Shown here: positions 1 through 8,365 of the stretch, one piece after another | Layout of the letters: the number at the start of each line of letters is the position of its first letter | Numbering within the stretch: position 1 is the stretch's first letter | Origin: an uncultured Collinsella sp. | GTDB taxonomy: Bacteria > Actinomycetota > Coriobacteriia > Coriobacteriales > Coriobacteriaceae | Direction: 5' to 3' | DNA: 64,000 nucleotides | NCBI GenBank assembly: GCA_902470765.1 | Contig: CABRHW010000001.1 | Coordinates: 124,001-188,000, forward strand | Program-made: the position numbers and the translations under genes | The notes under the pieces: generated by a model | What the model saw: only the letters and a program-made list of their open reading frames with translations | Told to the model about the DNA's origin: nothing | Database searches by the model: none

Positions 1-264
1 TACGGCGGGCTTTACCACCGCGATATAGGGCTTAGCCACAAACCCCGGATCGGTGTGCGGGATGGCGATGTTGGCCGCCGGCATGGCGAGGCCCGTGGGG
101 TAGGCTTCTTCGCGCGCGCGGACGGCATCGAGCCAACCGGATGCAATGTAGCCGCGCGGGGCAAGCTCACCCTCGAGGCGCGCAAACACCTCACCCGGCG
201 TCGCACACTCCCAATCAAAAAACACCAGCTCAGGCGAGAATAGCATCTCGGCGTTATCCGCCAT
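1..264 (-). CDS. PTS EIIA type-2 domain protein (3' end outside window)
   Basis: Partial gene: 88 codons from the ATG at 262-264 run off the left edge with no stop. The translation contains PTGLAMPAANIAIPHTDP, the hallmark of the fructose/mannitol/galactitol-type EIIA domain, in which the His (residue 70 here) takes the phosphate from HPr. By family knowledge it would be a cytoplasmic sugar phosphotransferase component passing phosphate to an EIIB. Partner genes would lie left of the window. The substrate cannot be read from this fragment, and it could equally be the EIIA-like domain of a larger regulator. Confidence 0.75.
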   Translation of the reverse strand, partial: MADNAEMLFSPELVFFDWECATPGEVFARLEGELAPRGYIASGWLDAVRAREEAYPTGLAMPAANIAIPHTDPGFVAKPYIAVVKPAV

Positions 265-329
265 ACCGTCCTCCAAAGTTGTATGAGGTTCACAATGCCC
301 CATATGATAGCGAAACGAGACAGGCAAGG

Positions 330-797
330 TTAGTTTAGGATCCCAATCATATCGAGTGCGCGGGCAGGCGTCAGGCAAACTTCGGGCATCTCCTCCAGCA
401 TGCGCCGGTCGCTCGTGACCACATAGTCAACATCTGCCGTCTCGCCCGAAGCGATGATGAGGTTGTCTTCAAGATCCGGCATGCGCTTGCCAAGCATGCG
501 CGCCATCTCGCACTCTGCCAACGAAAGCGGAGAGGCGGTTGCCACCTGCATCATGTGCTCAATGCAGGCCCATGACGCCGAGGCAAACGACACGTTCATC
601 CCATTCACGTTCCGCTGGGCTAGACGCCGAGGCAAAAGATAGAATACATCCTTTGCCGTCGTTGGCGCATACAGAAGGGCGACCTTGCCTGCCTCGGCCA
701 GTTCAACCAATCTTCTCACTTCGTCGAACGCCCCCTCTTGCAGGTAATAATCGAGCCAAACGTTCGTATCTACCAAGAGATGCTTTGCCTCAATCAT
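330..797 (-). CDS. PIN-domain toxin (VapC-like ribonuclease)
   Basis: 155 aa. PIN domains are Mg-dependent RNases that act as toxins of type II systems. Visible acidic residues fit the fold: Asp10 in LLVDTNVWLDYY, a Glu near residue 95-97, Asp111 in DLEDNLIIA and Asp130 in VVTSDRRML. The ATG at 795-797 overlaps the stop of the upstream antitoxin by four bases (ATGA), so the two are translationally coupled; a TTG two codons upstream is a less likely start. It follows an antitoxin of RelB/DinJ type instead of a VapB type. The RNA target is unknown. Confidence 0.8.
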   Translation of the reverse strand: MIEAKHLLVDTNVWLDYYLQEGAFDEVRRLVELAEAGKVALLYAPTTAKDVFYLLPRRLAQRNVNGMNVSFASASWACIEHMMQVATASPLSLAECEMARMLGKRMPDLEDNLIIASGETADVDYVVTSDRRMLEEMPEVCLTPARALDMIGILN

Positions 798-1138
798 CGG
801 CAATTCGCCTCGATGTCGGCAATCATCGCATCATACATATCATCCCGTACGGCATCCCAGTCTTCCGCGGATGATCCACTTGGCGCAAAATCCGACGCGC
901 TCAGCCCCAACGAAGAAAAAGCTAGGCCACACCCCTGCTCGGCCAGGCTCTCCGCACGGGATGCCTCGCGCTTATCCGCCACCATAAATCCCGGCAACGT
1001 TTGATGCTCGACGAGATAGGCCCAAAGCGCACGAATGGCATCACTCGGCCCCAATCCATTGCGAGTGAGGACCGCATCGCCACCAGCTTTGAGCATAGGA
1101 TCGATTCGCGTGTTGAGCTGCACCGTTGCCGTACCCAT
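794..1138 (-). CDS. RelB/DinJ-family antitoxin
   Basis: 114 aa. The N-terminus (ATVQLNTRIDPMLKAGGDAV, then GLGPSDAIRALWAYLVEHQTLPGF) is the ribbon-helix-helix DNA-binding region typical of RelB/DinJ antitoxins. The acidic C-terminal half probably wraps the toxin. It is first in a two-gene operon with the PIN toxin. A GAGGAG ribosome site lies five bases before the ATG. An inverted repeat about 17 bases upstream of the start is well placed for autorepression. The pairing with a PIN toxin is unusual but seen in mixed toxin-antitoxin families. Confidence 0.8.
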   Translation of the reverse strand: MGTATVQLNTRIDPMLKAGGDAVLTRNGLGPSDAIRALWAYLVEHQTLPGFMVADKREASRAESLAEQGCGLAFSSLGLSASDFAPSGSSAEDWDAVRDDMYDAMIADIEANCR

Positions 1139-1154
1139 AGCGGCTCCTCTCTAC

Positions 1155-1172
1155 TTGCTAGCAGTGTAGCAA
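1155..1172. promoter_or_regulatory. Operator-like palindrome of the toxin-antitoxin operon
   Basis: TTGCTA-N6-TAGCAA, a perfect 6-bp inverted repeat 17 bases upstream of the antitoxin ATG. Antitoxins of this class normally bind such a palindrome to repress their own promoter. Binding here is inferred from position and symmetry only. Confidence 0.45.
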
Positions 1173-1309
1173 ACATGAAAGGCCGCACAAAGGGCCCCGC
1201 CCGAGAACGGACGAGGCCCTGTCAGATTGGTGGTGTCGAGAAAGGTGGTGTAGCGCCCGATCCGAAGCGAGTCGGCCTGGCGTCCAAGAACCTAGAATAC
1301 GGTTGATGC

Positions 1310-1332
1310 CATATGCCGCCGAACGGCATATG
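1310..1332. repeat. 9-bp inverted repeat in the gap before the toxin-antitoxin operon
   Basis: CATATGCCG-N5-CGGCATATG, perfect arms. It lies in the 283-base gap between the antitoxin start and the end of the small acidic gene. The gap also holds a shorter palindrome, AAACATCGATGTTT, at about 1375-1388. No T-run follows, so it is not a clear terminator; it may be an operator or part of a terminator for the leftward operon ending at 1422. No gene was recognised in the gap. Confidence 0.35.
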
Positions 1333-1421
1333 AAAGCCAGCGGGCCAAAAGCCCCATGGCTTCTAGCCCGCAGAAACATCGATGTTTCCAAATGATCGCA
1401 GCTTGTGCTTCAAGCGCTTTT

Positions 1422-1613
1422 CTACGCTACCGGCGGATGCAAATCCCAATCGGGAAAGCAGTTTGCAAAGCCCGTGAGATTTTGGGTCAAAACATTGTTC
1501 TCAGCTTGCTTCAGTCGCTCGTCCTCTTCAAACAGACTATCGAGTTCGCTCAATGCATCGAGGTCCTGCATTGCAGCATCGTTATGGTCGAAATCAGTCA
1601 CTTCATCAGCCAT
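1422..1613 (-). CDS. Small acidic protein of unknown function
   Basis: 63 aa, strongly acidic (many Asp/Glu in the first 40 residues), no membrane segment and no recognised domain. The start at 1613 was chosen because GGAG lies eight bases upstream (GGAGTGAAAAAG-ATG); an ATG six codons earlier has no ribosome site. It begins 43 bases after the stop of the 551-aa coiled-coil membrane protein and is the last gene of that leftward run, so it is probably co-transcribed. It could be a regulator or chaperone of the larger protein, but nothing in the sequence proves this. Confidence 0.5.
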   Translation of the reverse strand: MADEVTDFDHNDAAMQDLDALSELDSLFEEDERLKQAENNVLTQNLTGFANCFPDWDLHPPVA

Positions 1614-1656
1614 CTTTTTCACTCCATTCATGGATTATCGAGACAAATCCTACCGG

Positions 1657-3312
1657 CTAGGCAACCTTCTCAAGCTTAAGCAGGTCGCTGCGCTCGGCCG
1701 CAGCTTCCTTCGCGCTCTTCCACTGATTAAGCGCCAGATCGATCTCGGAACAGCCTTCCTGGATGCGTTTGGAGTATTTGGCCTCAATCTCTTCTGCCTC
1801 CGCAGCGCACTGCTTGCCCGAGAGGCTCGTCTTTACTAGACAATAGCCAGCCCCCGCAAGAAGCAGAATGCCAATAACCTGGTTTACAAACGCAAAGAAA
1901 GCTACTCCCAAAACAGCGAGGACAACGGCCGCTATCTTGTGGCTCTTGTTGCCCTTCGCAACCTTGACATCAAGCTCAGCGAGCTCCTTTTTCTTCTCTT
2001 CACCGACATAGCGAACATAATCGCCGCGCAGCGCATTACCCTCATCGCCGGTAACCACCCTGCTTGTCCAGCCGTCGAAGTCAAGGGTGATCGCCTGCGG
2101 AAACTCGGGAATGTCGCTCTTGCGATACCGGTTGAAACCGCCGTTGATGTAAGGACCCAAAAAACGAATCGCAGTCTTCTTCTTATGCACATCCGCAGAC
2201 GAGCCCCGGTCGCGCATCGAGCGTGTCATCTGGTCGATGATGTTCATCGTCTGTTGACGCTTCTCGTCGCGGCGACGATTGACGAGCTCTCGGGCGCGCT
2301 CCACGTCTCCGCCAAACGCCTTGACCGCAAGAAGATACTCCTCCTGACGGCGGAGACTCCTCTCCTTGGAATCATCGGAGTTAACAAGCTCCATCAGATG
2401 CCTATCAACCTGCTCGGCAAGCGTCCTCTCGTCAACATCGGAAGCCTTGAGATCGGCGAAGTCATTGGAGATACTTTCGATCGCCTCGACTTTTCCGAGA
2501 TATTTATTGATGTAGTCAAACTCCTTGACCACCACCTTGAGTGCCGGATATCTCGAACTCATATCTTCCTCGTAGTTGGTAAAATACTCCGCCCACGACT
2601 TCGACTGCTCACTCTCAAACTCAGGTCTCTGATTTCTGATCTGCTCGATCCAACCCGCCATATAGTCATCGCACAGGTGCTTCTCATCGGTGCCGAAGAT
2701 GCCGTTGATATAGGCATCGATGTAGACCATCGCATCGGCATCGATACGGGCGGCGTTTTGCGTCGAGAAATAGCGTGCGAGCCATTCGTAGCACGTGGCG
2801 GTGCGGTTGTTACGTCTGCAGACCAGAGCCATCGCAAGAGATGTATGCTCGTTGTCGCGTTTGACGGCCTCACGTATTGCGCGCTCCGCAAGATCTCGGT
2901 TGTTGTTAATCCATGCCGCCAGAGCGACCAAGACAGGTGCCAGCCAGTAATCCGGGGTCGAAATCATTAACTCCTCGGAGACCGTCGAGATCGTCGCCTT
3001 TCGCACGAGAGCCGCATCGGTTGCCTGGAGAATGCCAACCATGGTGTTTCGGACCACCGAGTAGTTGCCGAACTTCTTGTCCATCTCCTGCCGGACGCCC
3101 ACGAGCTCCGTAGCAGCCTGCTCAAGAGCAGCGGTGCGACGTTGCTCGATCATCATCTCAAGAAAGTCCCTTCGGAGCTTTTTAAGGTCCTTCCGCACTT
3201 CCTCCATTTGCGATTCGACCTTATCGACCTTCATGCTCATCTGGTCAACTTTTGTTCCGATAGCGTCGATCCTGCGCTCGATATGACCCGTATCTAATCC
3301 TGGATCATTCAT
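1657..3312 (-). CDS. Coiled-coil protein with C-terminal membrane segments, unknown function
   Basis: 551 aa. Residues about 5-80 form a heptad-rich coiled coil (IDAIGTKVDQMSMKVDKVES and on). The middle, residues 90-370, is helical, soluble and charged. Residues about 465-500 are one or two hydrophobic helices (IAAVVLAVLGVAFFAFV, then IGILLLAGAGYCLV). The last 50 residues are again charged and helical. No known domain was recognised. It is downstream of a zinc-ribbon protein, a four-helix membrane protein and an SPFH protein on the same strand, which suggests one membrane-associated complex. AAGGCGG precedes the ATG. Confidence 0.75.
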   Translation of the reverse strand: MNDPGLDTGHIERRIDAIGTKVDQMSMKVDKVESQMEEVRKDLKKLRRDFLEMMIEQRRTAALEQAATELVGVRQEMDKKFGNYSVVRNTMVGILQATDAALVRKATISTVSEELMISTPDYWLAPVLVALAAWINNNRDLAERAIREAVKRDNEHTSLAMALVCRRNNRTATCYEWLARYFSTQNAARIDADAMVYIDAYINGIFGTDEKHLCDDYMAGWIEQIRNQRPEFESEQSKSWAEYFTNYEEDMSSRYPALKVVVKEFDYINKYLGKVEAIESISNDFADLKASDVDERTLAEQVDRHLMELVNSDDSKERSLRRQEEYLLAVKAFGGDVERARELVNRRRDEKRQQTMNIIDQMTRSMRDRGSSADVHKKKTAIRFLGPYINGGFNRYRKSDIPEFPQAITLDFDGWTSRVVTGDEGNALRGDYVRYVGEEKKKELAELDVKVAKGNKSHKIAAVVLAVLGVAFFAFVNQVIGILLLAGAGYCLVKTSLSGKQCAAEAEEIEAKYSKRIQEGCSEIDLALNQWKSAKEAAAERSDLLKLEKVA

Positions 3313-3384
3313 CTGTACCGCCTTTCAGTTTGCACTGTTTAGATCATCCAATCGCTTTAAGCGAGCAAGCGCCCGCCATCTGCT

Positions 3385-4191
3385 TTATTGAGAGGCCATG
3401 CTTCGGTATTGCTCGGACACCTGCTGATAGGCCGAAAGAAACTTCTGCTTGTATTGGCTTGCCTTCATCGAGTTAACGATGCGCCCGACGGGCTCCACAT
3501 AGTGTTCGAGAAAGTATAAAGTCCTTCTCCGCAACGCAAATGAACCCGTTTTATAGGGAGATCCGGGGTTCTCTTTGATACCCTTGAGCAACGCGAGGCA
3601 CGTTTTGGGAATGTTGCAGTTGGCGGCGATATCTTGATAGAAGTCCTCCCGCTCCGCAGTCATAAAGTCTTCCGAAGCATACCGCGCTATGCAGAACGGG
3701 CACACCGCATCGATGAAGCCCTCAAGCCGAGGCCGGTCCTCCATGCTCTGCATATTGGCGACTACGATCGATACCATCTGTACCTCAAAATCACGCATGT
3801 TGTAGAGCGTCGACTCAAACAAGTCGATCAAGTCGCGCACCTCGTCGTATTCGAGAGGGACATCTTCGGCACTTTTAAAGAAGGCCGTCATCGAGCCCGA
3901 GAGACCTTCACAAAACTCATCACAGTACGCAACCATAAACTGCGCCGCTGCGTTGTCTTGCATCATATTAAGCACGTCCGCGACAAATTTGCGAGCCTCC
4001 GGGAAGTTGCCGGCTTTAAAGAACTTGATGGCATTGTCCTTGGCAAACGCGATTTTACCCGTGGCCCCCAGACGCGCCCGTGAATAGTACATCTCGCGAC
4101 CGCACTGGTTGCAATGAACCTTTCGCGTTGCGGGGTCAAACTCGACATCGGTGCTGCCGCAGCCCTCGCAAGTTATTCCGTTGACTTCCAA
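3385..4191 (-). CDS. N-terminal zinc-ribbon protein, YdjG-like context
   Basis: 268 aa, starting at a TTG behind a G-rich ribosome site (GTGGGGG). Cys8, Cys11, Cys27 and Cys30 (CEGC...CNQC) form a zinc ribbon. The rest is a helical, TPR-like soluble region: AKDNAIKFFKAGNFPEARKF near residue 50 resembles a helical repeat. No membrane segment. Gene order (SPFH protein, membrane protein, zinc-ribbon protein) resembles the Bacillus ydjI-ydjH-ydjG genes linked to PspA, although no PspA is present. The functional assignment is by context only. Confidence 0.7.
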   Translation of the reverse strand: MEVNGITCEGCGSTDVEFDPATRKVHCNQCGREMYYSRARLGATGKIAFAKDNAIKFFKAGNFPEARKFVADVLNMMQDNAAAQFMVAYCDEFCEGLSGSMTAFFKSAEDVPLEYDEVRDLIDLFESTLYNMRDFEVQMVSIVVANMQSMEDRPRLEGFIDAVCPFCIARYASEDFMTAEREDFYQDIAANCNIPKTCLALLKGIKENPGSPYKTGSFALRRRTLYFLEHYVEPVGRIVNSMKASQYKQKFLSAYQQVSEQYRSMASQ

Positions 4192-4245
4192 TAGTTACCC
4201 CCACTTCAACCATCAAAGCGCCCTGGCAAAAAGCAGCACAAGCCC

Positions 4246-4947
4246 TTATTTGACAGCGGTCAGCGCCGCATTGCGCTTTTTCCAGATTTTGCGCGCATCA
4301 CGGACAAGTCCGACCGTAACACCTGCTTGTTCGTCGGCACTCATGGAATTCGAGACAGCCTCAAGCGCGACGGAAAACTGTTGCTCGATCTCTTGAACAT
4401 GGGGCTGTGACATGTTGGAACTAAAGGAGATGTCATCCTTGAGTGCTTTGAGCTCGGCTTTGACCTGAGCGTCCTGCGCCATAGCAAGGAGCTGCCCAAC
4501 ATATGATCCGAACTGCACCATTTGAACCGTTTTTTCGGCCACGGCGGCAACCCTTTGGTCCACCCGGCGGGCATAAGAGCCAAGCCCCATCTGCACAAGG
4601 ACAAGCGCGGCAAGAAGGACAACGTTTACGACAACCGGAATCGTACTGCCGCCCCACCCATACGCCATAAACGCAAAATACGTGTTGGCAAGAAGGGCAA
4701 CAACAAAGTAGGCACAGCTGGATGCGACCGGCAAATAGCGGATCTCGGTCGTGCTTTTGACCGTGGACTGCCTATCGGACATGGTGGCCGAAATCGAAGC
4801 CATCGCAAAAGCCAAAACCCCAAAGCCAAGCGACATAACGAAGACGATAGGGTTCATCAGCGCGTTTTTGCAGACAAACATGATTACAAGCCACGCCACC
4901 AAGACGATTGCCTCGCCCAAAATGACACGTTTAACAGAACCGTTCAT
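4246..4947 (-). CDS. Four-helix membrane protein with cytoplasmic coiled coil
   Basis: 233 aa. Hydrophobic segments at about residues 8-28 and 30-50 and again at about 75-95 and 100-125 give four membrane helices. The C-terminal hundred residues are soluble and helical (TVQMVQFGSYVGQLLAMAQD onward), probably cytoplasmic. AAGGAG lies seven bases before the ATG. It starts 13 bases after the SPFH gene ends, so the two are almost certainly co-transcribed. By position and architecture it recalls B. subtilis YdjH, but no sequence family was recognised with certainty. Confidence 0.7.
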   Translation of the reverse strand: MNGSVKRVILGEAIVLVAWLVIMFVCKNALMNPIVFVMSLGFGVLAFAMASISATMSDRQSTVKSTTEIRYLPVASSCAYFVVALLANTYFAFMAYGWGGSTIPVVVNVVLLAALVLVQMGLGSYARRVDQRVAAVAEKTVQMVQFGSYVGQLLAMAQDAQVKAELKALKDDISFSSNMSQPHVQEIEQQFSVALEAVSNSMSADEQAGVTVGLVRDARKIWKKRNAALTAVK

Positions 4948-4959
4948 CTTTGTTTCTCC

Positions 4960-6336
4960 TTATTGGATCTTAGTTCCGCAATCGGGACAGAATTTGGTCC
5001 CCTCGGGCAACTCAGCTCCGCAGCTTGGACACTTTGGCGAGGCCAACCGGGTCCCGCACTCTAGGCAGAACTTGGCACCGAGTGGGTTAAGATGCCCGCA
5101 CGCCGGACACGCAACGCCCTGCTCGAGCTTCTGTCCACACTCAAGGCAGAACTTGGCACCCATCGGATTAACGTTTCCGCAGCTGGGACACTTGGGGCCG
5201 TTTTGCATACTTGCGGACGCGGGCGCCGTTCCGGCCATGGGAGCAACAGCGCCCATGGCCTGGTTAGCCAAGCTGGAAAAGCCAGCTCCAAATGCGCCGC
5301 CCATGCCAACACCCATGCCGAGCCCCATGCCGGCACCCATGAGGCCCGACGCGGCACTCCCCTCATTGCCCGCAGCGCTCTGCATAACGTCCATGCCGCG
5401 CTCCTGCTGATAGTTGTAGCCTTCGCGCGCACGCTTCCTGGCAAGCGCCTCGGACTCGATGTCCATCTGGGCAGCGTTGCCCTGCGCTTCGAGAATGCTC
5501 CGCTTGCGTTGAATCTTCATCTCGTTGATGGCGGCAAGATCCTCTTCGAAGGGCTTGATGCTGTTGAACGAGAAATTATCGAGCGTGAGACCAAACTCAT
5601 CAAAATAGTTAACGAGCTTGCCCTGCATCTGAGACGAGAAGTCGCTCAGATACGTCGCGATTTTTAGAACGGAAACCCCCTGGTCAACAATCGCCTTGGC
5701 GAGCAGGTCAGGAACATACTCCAGGATTTTTGCCCGCATAAAGGAGGTTAGTTCTTCTCGCGTATAGCGATCTCGCGTGCCCACGACCTTAACGAGGAAC
5801 TTCCTCGCCTGAATGGGAACCAGACTCGAGTCATTCTGCTCGATATGCGCACCGAATAAACCAAAGGCACGAACGTGAACGTTAACGTCTTCCTCAGGGT
5901 CTTGGACGATGATGGGCTCGGTCGTGCCCCAGCGCAGCTCGTTCATGTAGTTGGTATTGATAAAGTACACAACGGAATGGAACGCCGAGCTACCGCCGGT
6001 AAGCGAATGGGCGGCATTGCGAAACGGGGCGAATCGGCTGTCACCCGTGTCGAGCTTGATCTTGCACGGACCGACAAACACGCTTACCTGAGAATCGCCG
6101 GCACCCGTAGCGTCGGTAGAACTGCCCGCCCCCATATTGTTGGTAAAAACGGCAATCTGTGACTGCACGACCTGGAGATAGGACCCGTTGGGAAAATCCT
6201 CGTAGGGATAGCGGAATGAGACAAGCGAGGCATCTTCGTCATTGCCAGGTTCCCATTTGATATTATCGACAGAAAAGGCACCGAGTATTCCGCCGTGCTT
6301 TTCTTCCTTTTCGTTATCACTGTGGAACAGAGACAT
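4960..6336 (-). CDS. SPFH/virion-core-like protein with three C-terminal zinc-ribbon segments
   Basis: 458 aa. Residues about 25-290 match the SPFH (band 7) group called virion core protein or YdjI-like: VRAFGLFGAHIEQNDSSLV, then a helical stretch LDNFSFNSIKPFEEDLAAIN. A Gly/Met/Ala-rich linker (about 305-375) leads to three successive zinc-ribbon segments in the last 82 residues: CPSC...CLEC, CPAC...CLEC and CPSC...CPDC. SPFH proteins oligomerise on membranes, and YdjI-type members are linked to envelope stress and PspA. The start was moved to 6336, where AAAGGA precedes the ATG; an in-frame ATG 11 codons upstream has no such site. First gene of a leftward run of five. Confidence 0.85.
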   Translation of the reverse strand: MSLFHSDNEKEEKHGGILGAFSVDNIKWEPGNDEDASLVSFRYPYEDFPNGSYLQVVQSQIAVFTNNMGAGSSTDATGAGDSQVSVFVGPCKIKLDTGDSRFAPFRNAAHSLTGGSSAFHSVVYFINTNYMNELRWGTTEPIIVQDPEEDVNVHVRAFGLFGAHIEQNDSSLVPIQARKFLVKVVGTRDRYTREELTSFMRAKILEYVPDLLAKAIVDQGVSVLKIATYLSDFSSQMQGKLVNYFDEFGLTLDNFSFNSIKPFEEDLAAINEMKIQRKRSILEAQGNAAQMDIESEALARKRAREGYNYQQERGMDVMQSAAGNEGSAASGLMGAGMGLGMGVGMGGAFGAGFSSLANQAMGAVAPMAGTAPASASMQNGPKCPSCGNVNPMGAKFCLECGQKLEQGVACPACGHLNPLGAKFCLECGTRLASPKCPSCGAELPEGTKFCPDCGTKIQ

Positions 6337-6459
6337 ACTGATTCCTTTCGTTAATTCCAAACCACGCACTCCGCGTGTCTAATGAATTGCGAAATGCCGA
6401 GCCGACAGGCATGCCGAAAGTCCGTGCGCCCCAATCTATCCCCCGACTTAGCTTGGTAA

Positions 6460-6465
6460 ATTATA
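6460..6465 (-). promoter_or_regulatory. Candidate -10 box (TATAAT) for the SPFH operon
   Basis: A perfect TATAAT on the minus strand 124 bases upstream of the SPFH start codon. No good -35 hexamer is visible at the usual distance, so this is a weak call. Confidence 0.3.
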
Positions 6466-6533
6466 GCCCTCAATCCATCGCATTTAGTCACCCGCCGGCG
6501 AGCGGTAATAATGTCGCACCTTTGGTCAACTGA

Positions 6534-6623
6534 CGAAGAACCGGGAGGGTTCGAACCCCAGATACCCTTTTGGGGCATACCCGCTTAGCGGGCGAGTGTC
6601 TTCGGACTCTCGGTCAGCTCTTC
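6534..6623 (-). tRNA. Degenerate tRNA-Ser(GCU)-like gene, possibly a pseudo-tRNA
   Basis: 90 bases fold as a class II tRNA: acceptor arm GAAGAGC/GTTCTTC, anticodon loop CCGCTAA (anticodon GCT, serine AGC/AGU), long variable arm TATGCCC-CAAAA-GGGTA and TTCGAAC in the T loop. Several expected features are wrong. Position 33 is C, not the near-invariant T. The D loop lacks the GG pair. The T stem has mismatches and two extra bases before the acceptor strand. The 3' end reads GTCA, with no encoded CCA, unlike the two serine tRNAs at 38.2-38.4 kb. It may be a pseudogene or a tRNA with a special role. Confidence 0.6.
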
Positions 6624-6724
6624 GTAACGGCCGTTTTAGCTGTAACTAAACTCGTCGGATGGAACAAGGGGAAAGGTATAGGAGCCGCGCACGTCGTAAT
6701 GCCAAAATGCCTCGGCTAAAGTTA

Positions 6725-8215
6725 CTAGCTCTCGTGATAGGCCAGAATCGACCGGCACGGATACCCTTCAGAGCCGCATTCCGCGGACGCTACGACCTTT
6801 CCGTCTTTATAAAACTCAACATACCAAACGTACGTTGCCGCCCCCTCCCAATAGCTTGGCCTATCAGCGACCTTGTACGTAATAGAGGCGTCATCTGGCA
6901 CAATCAACTCGCGCTTGGCGTTTGCAATGAACGCATCCATGTCGGCGATCACGCCATCGTCGCCCGCAGCGGCCTCCCCATCGTCGCCGCTATCGGATGC
7001 CGCTTCAGATGGTGCTTGAGATGCGCCAGTTCGATCGTCTGCAGTGCCAGAGCCGTCCTTCAAAGAGCTCTCCGAAGGCTCCGCTCCTTTGAATGCCTTC
7101 CACATATCGCTGCTTGCAGACGGCTTTTCAATGTCGGCCTCCGGATGCTCCCCGGCAATCTCGTCAAGAATTTTGCACGCTTCTTCACGCCCCTGGACCA
7201 TCGTCTCCTGTGGTTTGCCACCATCCTCGACGGTCCTCACCAAGTAGGCGCCATTCTGTCTATCGAATTCCTTATTTTGAATTTGCACCGCGTCTACGAC
7301 CTCAGGACCCTTTGCAGTAAGCGAAATATAGAAATCCGTCTGGTTACAATCCTGACTACAAGTAAATTTAACGATGCCGTCCTTGCAGACAGTAATGACT
7401 TGGCTCTCACCCTGAGCAATAAAACCGTCATACCGATTCGTCATATTGCTGGAGCCTTCTACCATCTCTGACGAAGGCATAACCGAAACGGCCTTTCCAT
7501 CAACAAAGCAGTAGGCACCTACAATCGCCGAAATATCGTTCTGCGCATCGACAGACCCAATAAGCAGCTCGTCAATTCCGTCACCGTTCAAATCATCGAA
7601 AGCATAGTAGTAGTTTAAAAAGCCGGGAGCATTCTGGCTGTCATAAACGAATATCTGCCCCAGCCCAGAATCATCGCCGCGCCCCAGAGCCCAGTCGTCG
7701 TAGTTGGCAGTACCAGCTCCCTTCTGCTCGCAATAGCTCACAAAGTCCTCGTAACGCGCAGCCACGCCCTCGTAGGCCTCGTGCGCTTTCTTGTTAGCTG
7801 CCGCGACCTTCTTTTTAGACGACTTATTCTCGACTGCAGCCGGCTGTTCCTGCTGCTGCAGCTGAGGCAGCACAAAGGCCTCGTAAGCTTTGACCAGTGC
7901 GTAGGCGACACCAGCGGTAAAGATGATTGCTGCAAGAATGGTGACAAACGTAGGCACGGCGAAACGGCCGATCTGCCGACGCTGCATCATAAAGGCCGCA
8001 AAGGACATATGCTCAGAGGGCGCCGGAGAAGCGCTCTCTGCGCGAGATGCAGCAGGATCGCTCGTCGCTTTTCTATCAGCAGGCGCCTTTGGTGTACCTG
8101 AAGGAAGCGGCTGCTGAGCATTCGCCGGCGCATCATCCACATCCAACGGTTTTCCGCATGCGGAACAGTATCGCGCCCCGTCTTTGATCTTTGCCCCGCA
8201 GCTTGCGCAGTACAT
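6725..8215 (-). CDS. Zinc-ribbon, single-pass membrane protein with large outer domain
   Basis: 496 aa. Cys3, Cys6, Cys17 and Cys20 (CASC...CSAC) form an N-terminal zinc ribbon. A low-complexity Ala/Pro/Ser linker follows to residue 70, then the motif FMMQRRQIGRFAVPTF and a membrane helix at about 90-112. The remaining 380 residues should be outside the cell. They include FDDLNGDGIDELLIG (about residues 205-220), a calcium-site-like DxNxDG motif also seen in the protein at 12.0-13.6 kb, and an acidic Ser/Asp-rich linker. This looks like a receptor or sensor with its zinc ribbon in the cytoplasm. The function is not known. Confidence 0.75.
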   Translation of the reverse strand: MYCASCGAKIKDGARYCSACGKPLDVDDAPANAQQPLPSGTPKAPADRKATSDPAASRAESASPAPSEHMSFAAFMMQRRQIGRFAVPTFVTILAAIIFTAGVAYALVKAYEAFVLPQLQQQEQPAAVENKSSKKKVAAANKKAHEAYEGVAARYEDFVSYCEQKGAGTANYDDWALGRGDDSGLGQIFVYDSQNAPGFLNYYYAFDDLNGDGIDELLIGSVDAQNDISAIVGAYCFVDGKAVSVMPSSEMVEGSSNMTNRYDGFIAQGESQVITVCKDGIVKFTCSQDCNQTDFYISLTAKGPEVVDAVQIQNKEFDRQNGAYLVRTVEDGGKPQETMVQGREEACKILDEIAGEHPEADIEKPSASSDMWKAFKGAEPSESSLKDGSGTADDRTGASQAPSEAASDSGDDGEAAAGDDGVIADMDAFIANAKRELIVPDDASITYKVADRPSYWEGAATYVWYVEFYKDGKVVASAECGSEGYPCRSILAYHES

Positions 8216-8365
8216 ATATCCCCCCCTAGAACTTCAGCATATCGAAATGATAGCCCACAGCCTGCAAACAGAAAAGGCCCAGGACAATTTGCGCGACTGT
8301 AAACCTTTTCTTTCACCTTTCAAATTCGCCTGATCCCACGCGGAAGGCATGCGACGGGCTACTTG

